This document shows positions 58,991 to 64,000 of a stretch of DNA of 64,000 bases, one piece after another. Numbering within the stretch: position 1 is the first letter of the stretch; every line of letters starts with the position of its first letter. A program made the position numbers and the translations under genes. The DNA is taken from the NCBI RefSeq assembly GCF_049243985.1, contig NC_135376.1:42265001-42329000 (forward strand), given 5' to 3'. This DNA is from Paroedura picta (lineage: Eukaryota; Chordata; Lepidosauria; Squamata; Gekkonidae). The notes beneath the pieces are model-generated. The model had not been told where the DNA came from. It worked only from the letters and a program-made list of their open reading frames with translations, and ran no database searches.

Positions 58991-59440
58991 AATTTGGTTA
59001 GGAGTGCTAACTTCTAATCTGGCAAACCAAATTTGATTCCCTGCTCCTCCTCCACATGCAATGAGCTGGGTGACCTTGGGCTTGCCGCAGCACTGATAAA
59101 GCTGTTCTGACCCAGCAGTAATATCAGGGCTCTCTCAGCCTCACCTCCCTCACAGGGGGTCTGTTGTGGGGAGAGGAAAGGGAAGGCAATTATAAGCAGC
59201 TTTGAACATTTACACATTGGAGGTTTTATGCCTGGCTGCAGGCTGGAGTTTTAGTCGTGGCAGGTTGCCCCCCCTCTTCCTGCACCCACATGGGGGAGCA
59301 TTTGGCCTGGTGCACCTCATCCGCCCCTGATTTGTGCTCCTGCATGAGATCTGCGGCAGTGAAGTTCCCAGTGCATGAACAGTCTTTGAGACGTCTTCTG
59401 GTAGAGAAAAGCGGCATATAAGAACCAACTCTTCTTCTTC
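58991..59440 (+). mobile_element. tRNA-derived SINE interrupted by a 178-bp insert
   Basis: Head TTTGGTTAGGAGTGCTAACT, body with CTCACAGGGGGTCTGTTGTG up to AAGCAGCTTTGA at 59205. After the insert it resumes at CTTTGAGACGTCTTCTGG and ends CATATAAGAACCAACTCTTC with a TTC tail. Same family as 3983-4254. Confidence 0.82.
59206..59383. mobile_element. 178-bp non-coding insert within the SINE, probable MITE
   Basis: The SINE's CTTTGA appears on both sides of the insert (59200-59205 and 59384-59389), as expected of a short target duplication. The insert's ends (ACATTTACACATTGG and CCAGTGCATGAACAGT) are imperfect complements. It is more GC-rich than its host SINE. Family unknown. Confidence 0.5.
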
Positions 59441-60070
59441 TAAAATTACTTATAGTGAAACAACACATACACATAAAGGTACTGGAAGTAGAGTGTTTCA
59501 GGGACAATTTCTCAAAATTATTGCCAGTAGATTTAAATCCTGAGAACTGAAGGGAATAAAAGGAACTCAATGTAGAGGGAAGAAGAACATTTCCTAAAGT
59601 ATTTGTAATCTGCAAATTAAACACTGCTTTTACTCTCTTCTCTTTCTAGACCAGGGGTCCCCAGTATATTTCCTGCGGGTGACATGGCATCTGCCAGTGC
59701 CTTTCCTGGTGCCCATCAAATGTTCTTAGTAAGTGGGAAGGCCGGTTGGGCTCAGCAGGACTTTTGCCATTGGAGCTCTAATTGGCTGTGTGCTTTGGTT
59801 TATTTTCTTAAATTGCTTCCGCAGCAGCTGTCACCACAGTACAAGAATCTCCATTGCATTACTGAAGATGAGCCGTGTATATCCAAGAAAATGCTTTTAA
59901 GCAGCATGTTCATTTTAAACGGTGTTCTGTTAAGCAGAGCTTCTGCTTGAAATGTTGAAAAGTTTCTATTAGTTATGAATAAATTCTCTTCCTGATGTTT
60001 TCTGGTTAGCCCTTGTCTCTTTTGCGGTTGTGCCCACCCTCCTGTTTCAGAATTCCAGAAGTGTCTACAG

Positions 60071-60206
60071 CAGGGGTAGTCAAACTGTGGCCCTCCACAT
60101 GTCCATGGACTACAATTCCCATGAGCCCCTGACAGCAAATGCTGGCAGGGGCTCCTGGGAATTGTAGTCCATGGACATCTGGAGGTCCACAGTTTGACTA
60201 CCCCTG
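60071..60206. mobile_element. Foldback hAT MITE with perfect 8-bp target duplication
   Basis: 136 bp, CAGGGGTAGTCAAACTGTGG to its complement, flanked by GTCTACAG on both sides (60063-60070 and 60207-60214). Same family as 22469-22604. Confidence 0.93.
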
Positions 60207-60445
60207 GTCTACAGGCTCAAAAAGGTTGGGGGCCTCTGCTCCAGAAGAAAAACCTACTAGTCAGTTGGAAACTGTCACTGTACCCCAACTTTCCAAGTTC
60301 GCACCCTTCCTCTGTTAGGCAAAGCTCCAAACCTGCACTGCCTTACATAAGTGTAAAACACTTCACTATTTTAAAATGAATTAATCAATTAATGAATTGT
60401 GTGGCCTGTGTCTCGTACAGCCAGGAGATCCAAGGATTGTCTGGC

Positions 60446-60612
60446 AGCCAGGCAGGGGATGTTCAGAGGTGGTTTGCCATTGTCGGCCTCCATGTCATGA
60501 CCCTACTAGTCCTTGGAGAAACTACCACTCAAATACTAGCCAGGGTTGACCCTGCTTAGCTTCTGACATCTCACGGGATTGGGCTTGCCTGGGCTATCCA
60601 GGTCAATGTAAG
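60446..60612 (-). mobile_element. 5S rRNA-derived SINE, minus orientation
   Basis: On the + strand CAAATACTAGCCAGGGTTGA, then CCCTGCTTAGCTTCTGACAT and GGGATTGGGCTTGCCTGG align base for base with the complement of vertebrate 5S rRNA (AGTACTAACCAGG-CCGACCCTGCTTAGCTTCCGAGATC...). Not a functional 5S gene: it is diverged and continues into a non-5S body (AGAGGTGGTTTGCCATTG). Confidence 0.72.
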
Positions 60613-60763
60613 CCACCAGGATGACCCATAGGAACCATATGAAACATATCCACACTGTCTGAGCATGATGTTGATATCTGATATTTTCATTGTCCGCTAC
60701 TGATCCATAGATATCTAATAGAATGGTTCTTTATGCTCTTGCAGTCAGAAAAATCAGAGCCAC

Positions 60764-61035
60764 TTCCAAAGCCTAGACAAGAAGCATTCAGAAGTGGTTT
60801 GCCATTGCCTGCCTCTGCACAACAACCTGGACTTCCTAGAAGGCCTCCCAACCACACACTAAGCATTGCCAAGCCTGCGTAGCTTCCAAGATTAGATGAG
60901 ATCAGGCTGTTGTTGTTAGGTGCGAAGTCGTGTCCGACCCATCGTGACCCCATGGACAATGATCCTCTAGGCCTTCCTGTCCTCTACCATTCCCCGGAGT
61001 CCATTTAAGTTTGCAGAGATCAGGCTAGTCAGTTT
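60764..61035 (-). mobile_element. 5S rRNA-derived SINE, minus orientation, split by a BovB-tail insert
   Basis: CAGAAGTGGTTTGCCATTGC is the body shared with 60446-60612. TTGCCAAGCCTGCGTAGCTT and CCAAGATTAGATGAGATCAG is the 5S-like part. It is cut at 60908 by a 107-bp element and resumes with GAGATCAGGCTAGTC at 61016. Confidence 0.65.
60909..61015 (-). mobile_element. Short BovB-tail element, copy 1, with 11-bp target duplication
   Basis: Read on the minus strand it ends GGTCGGACACGACTTCGCAC and CTAACAACAAC, the BovB LINE-type 3' end (GTCGGACAYGACT). It starts TGCAAACTTAAATGGACTCC. Perfect flanks GAGATCAGGCT (60898-60908 and 61016-61026). 107 bp. Confidence 0.82.
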
Positions 61036-61424
61036 ATAACTGGTCAGAATGCAGGGAGAAGCAGCTTCGGAGATGGGAGAGTGGGAGCAAAGAATCTGCC
61101 CTGACCTCCAGGGGTGGCTCTCCCTGCAGTCTGGCTAGTGAGAAGCCAGTAGGAACATTTTTAAAAGACAGCTGAACACGTGGCTATGGAGCCTTGAGAG
61201 CCGGTAAGGAGGCTCCTTCTCCCTCTGTAGCCATTGGCTTAACTGCCCTTTTAAACTTTCCTGCTGACTTCTAGCCAGCCAGATTGCAAGGAGAAGCAGC
61301 GTTGGAAAGTGGAAGGGGGAAGATTCCTCTCATATAGCCCCAACCTCAGCACTGCTTTTTCTCATCCTCTTCTCATCTTCCCACTGCAGCAGTGCACGGA
61401 TTTTTAACCCCTCCCCACAACTTT

Positions 61425-61534
61425 GTTGTTGTTGTTAGGTCCAAAGTCGTGTCCGACCCATTGCAACCCCATGGACAATGATCCTCCAGGCCTTCCTGTC
61501 CTCTACCATTCCCTGGAGTCCATTTAAGTTTGCA
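61425..61534 (-). mobile_element. Short BovB-tail element, copy 2, with 10-bp target duplication
   Basis: Same sequence and same two boundaries as 60909-61015, differing at a few bases and in AAC-tail length. Perfect flanks CCACAACTTT (61415-61424 and 61535-61544). 110 bp. Confidence 0.84.
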
Positions 61535-63195
61535 CCACAACTTTTTAGCAGACGGTTAAGATTTTTCTGCAACCGTGGGGAGGTGTGCGTGTGGGGGGGG
61601 TTTCCCCCAAGTTTGGAGAAAAAATTAATTAGTAGATACAAATATCCACAGATGAATGCACATGTTGTTATTAGAATACTTGCTGGAACTGGGCCCACAT
61701 GAGTCCTGGACTACACAGTCCTAGCCAGCACAGCTCCTGGGTTGCGTTGATTGCAACAGCTTGCCCACCGACTCCCAGGCTGCACTCCCAGGCTCTGCAG
61801 TTTCCAGGCTGCATAGCTACCACCAGACCCATCAAAACTCCTGAGCTGGGCCACTGGCAGGCTCAGGGCAGATCCTCATGCTGTACTACCGTGGTTGCTG
61901 GAACCAGTGAGGCTCCCTGCTTCTGCCACTAACAACCATAGGCTAGTGCATTCTCTGGGCTTTTGAAAATAATGCTACTTTACTTTGGGTTGAATTTACC
62001 CTTCCATGTATTTTGGAACATTTCAGGTTTTTCTGCAAACCTGAGGATCCCAAAGTTTGCAGAAAAATCTGTTTAACATCCGTGTGGTCCTGATCTGTAC
62101 CTTTAGCTATTTGCAGATATATATTTACATTTATTTTTCTTTGTGACTAAACAACTAATTTATTTCTGTTCTGGTGATCTACATTCTTCTATTCTTTGCA
62201 CACTGAGGCACATGACCAATGCAGCATCATTTCAGGGCAAAACAGCATAGCAGAAATCAGGAGTGAACTCACAAGTTAAAGTGGATCGGGAGCAAGCCAG
62301 GCTGAAAGGCTCCTGCAGTGCTACCAGCCAGCACTTGGTGGCAGAACACGCAGAGGCAACAGGAGAGTAGACGCCTGTCACTTGACATCATTTGCTCCTG
62401 CAGCTCTAGAAAAACTACTGGGGTGTGGCTCTGCTTGCTCCTGCCTGCCAGTGGCCTTCCAGGGCAGTGGCCCACTGGGAATTTCCCCTGAAAGCTCAAT
62501 GGCCTGTCCACCTCTGGCAGGAACCCTTCAGTGCTTCCTGAGACCATGAGTGTCTACTCCGTGTTTGTGAAAACCCTGGTTCAGCTGTTAGTTTTAAGAG
62601 ATGGTATGAACAGCTAAACAAAATAGTTTAAAAGACAACAGCAATTAGCTCCATTATTTGTAGTCTACTGTAGGCTTAACATGCTCATGGCTGTAGCGCA
62701 AATACAAATACTTCTCCATCCATCTCATTTTGTACGTTATTCTCAACCATGTCATGAATGCTTTGACTCAAAATAACAGCAGATCCAAAGAATAGCTGAT
62801 AGCATCGTTTATTCATTTCAAAACATGCTCTTCAAGCATCCATCCCAGTGCCTTGGAGCTGGGGAATAAATCAGCAAGACAGCAGATAATGATCAGGACC
62901 CCTTTTATAGAACAGAGTTTAGCCTGGGAGTATGAACTAAAGTCAACAAATAGCTGCCTTCACATTCTTTCACACTTGGCAAAAGTATTTTGGAAATGGC
63001 CTAAACAAGGGGCTCATGGGACTAATTTTGTCATGGGGTGAAAAGAAAAGGAACATTCTTTCATTGTGAACACCATCCACATTGTGAACATCATACCATG
63101 GTCTATCCTCAATGCAACAGATGTTCAGATTCATCCTGATGGTCCTTAGTACTTGACATGTTATCAGCACATATTAACTCAAACAATTTAGATTT

Positions 63196-63305
63196 TGGTG
63201 GGTAGCCGCGTTTGTCCGAAACAGCAGGCACCCTTACGACCCACTAAGTTTTATTCTGGGCATAAGCTTTTGCATGTACACACTTCTTCAGTGTGTACCA
63301 GAAGT
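63196..63305. repeat. Reptile interspersed repeat fragment
   Basis: GTGGGTAGCCGCGTTTGTCC, CACCCTTACGACCCACTAAG, TTTTATTCTGGGCATAAGC and ACACACTTCTTCAG form a repeat unit also seen in part at 55165-55282. Class unknown. Confidence 0.55.
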
Positions 63306-63657
63306 CATCAACCACAAAATATAGATTTAGGTAAGGAAGGTTTTGCCCAGGTTGTCCAGTCCACTGGTCTGGGGCAAGGGCCCCACACTTTCTGGATGCA
63401 CCTTGTTCCCCAACCCTCAAACTTGAAGAAAGCTGCATTTTAATGTGTCATGCTTGCATCATCCAGAAGTGACGTCAGCATGTCAGTGTCATCAGGGAGT
63501 GATGATCTGCGTTTTGGGCAAAACTCTTATCTTCCCACATGGAATTATCTTCTTGAGAGTGTGAAGAAAACTCACTGGGTTGATTTTTTAAAAAATATTG
63601 TAAATCTCTGCTATTTAAGAAAGAATTTGACAACCTGAAAATGTGAACTATCTAAAC

Positions 63658-63983
63658 CAGCCTTTCTCAACCTTTGTACCATTGAGAAACCCTTGAAACA
63701 TCCTTCAGGCTTCAAGAAATCCCAGAAGTGGCACGATCATGTAGAATATGGTTCGGAAGCATAGCTTTGTACACGCCTACCAGGAGTCCCTCCCCTTCCC
63801 ACCCCCTCCAGGCTCATTACTGGCCATTTTGGGTGGAGGAGCAGATGGTCATATCACCTGATAAATGATTAGAAAGTTTAAACAATATGCATAAAAATTA
63901 ATTAATTCCCACCCATTTGGGAAACCCTTCCAGAGCTGCCAAGAAATCACAGGGTTTCACAAAACCCTGGTTGAGAAAGCCTG
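63658..63983 (-). mobile_element. hAT-type MITE with 8-bp target duplication
   Basis: Ends CAGCCTTTCTCAACC and GGTTGAGAAAGCCTG are inverted. Flanks ATCTAAAC (63650-63657) and GTCTAAAC (63984-63991) agree in 7 of 8 bases. The reverse complement aligns along its length with 2221-2478, which is a shorter copy. 326 bp, no coding sequence. Confidence 0.88.
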
Positions 63984-64000
63984 GTCTAAACTGTTGATGT

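Larger units (their letters stand above)
51255..64000 (-). other. ARHGEF4: Sequence 5' of the ARHGEF4 SH3 exon, no further exon recognised
   Basis: 12.7 kb, presumably intron, since the upstream Asef exons (APC-binding region) must join the phase-0 acceptor at 51254. I looked on the minus strand for a peptide resembling the end of the Asef N-terminal region followed by a donor and did not find one. The stretch is rich in repeats, listed separately. Stretches without a listed element (52260-54540, 55500-56790, 57560-58990, 61540-63190) show nothing recognisable. Confidence 0.6.

Noticed and set aside
60490-60605. 5S rRNA gene
   Set aside because: The match to 5S is partial and diverged, and it is fused to a SINE body shared with a second copy.
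1-64000. CRISPR arrays, operons, phage or bacterial contamination
   Set aside because: Spliced vertebrate genes, CpG islands and reptile repeats throughout; no spaced direct repeats or dense prokaryotic reading frames.

Overview
This window is vertebrate nuclear DNA, most likely from a squamate reptile (a lizard-type genome). Two protein-coding genes can be read exon by exon: FAM168B on the + strand and ARHGEF4 (Asef) on the - strand. They lie tail to tail. The repeats point to Squamata: Sauria-type SINEs with BovB-like 3' ends, CR1 3' ends, a tRNA-derived SINE with a TTC-rich tail, and hAT foldback MITEs. The gene neighbourhood matches the PLEKHB2 - FAM168B - ARHGEF4 order known from other amniotes. 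No bacterial genes, CRISPR arrays, rRNA genes or recognisable retroviral elements were seen.

Layout. 1-1290: CpG-containing promoter-like region with a probable non-coding first exon on the - strand; by gene order this is a candidate PLEKHB2 first exon. 1290-5200: intergenic, with a hAT MITE, two tRNA-derived SINEs and a TTAA-flanked MITE carrying a long TA tract. 5200-6050: CpG island promoter and first (non-coding) exon of FAM168B. 9218-19022: five FAM168B coding exons giving a complete 195-residue protein, followed by a long 3' UTR ending near 24885 and probably containing one UTR intron. 24890-31900: intergenic space between the two convergent genes. 31902-51254: nine ARHGEF4 coding exons (- strand) covering SH3, DH, PH and the C-terminus. 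They are in phase from end to end and encode 509 residues plus the stop. 51255-64000: sequence 5' of the SH3 exon, dense in repeats, with no further exon recognised.

How the genes work. FAM168B is a small neuronal membrane-associated protein reported to restrain neurite outgrowth and CDC42 signalling. ARHGEF4 is a CDC42/RAC1 exchange factor held inactive by its SH3 domain until APC binds its N-terminal region, which is not in this window. Both touch CDC42 signalling, but their adjacency is ancestral synteny and is not evidence of a functional unit.

The most unusual content is in the repeats. There are four clear nested insertions, a family of near-perfect 136-bp foldback hAT elements (one inside the FAM168B 3' UTR) whose arms carry a ZNF143-like motif, two short BovB-tail elements 410 bp apart with the same boundaries, and an unclassified GC-rich intronic block containing a perfect 26-bp hairpin. 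I found no new multi-gene system.
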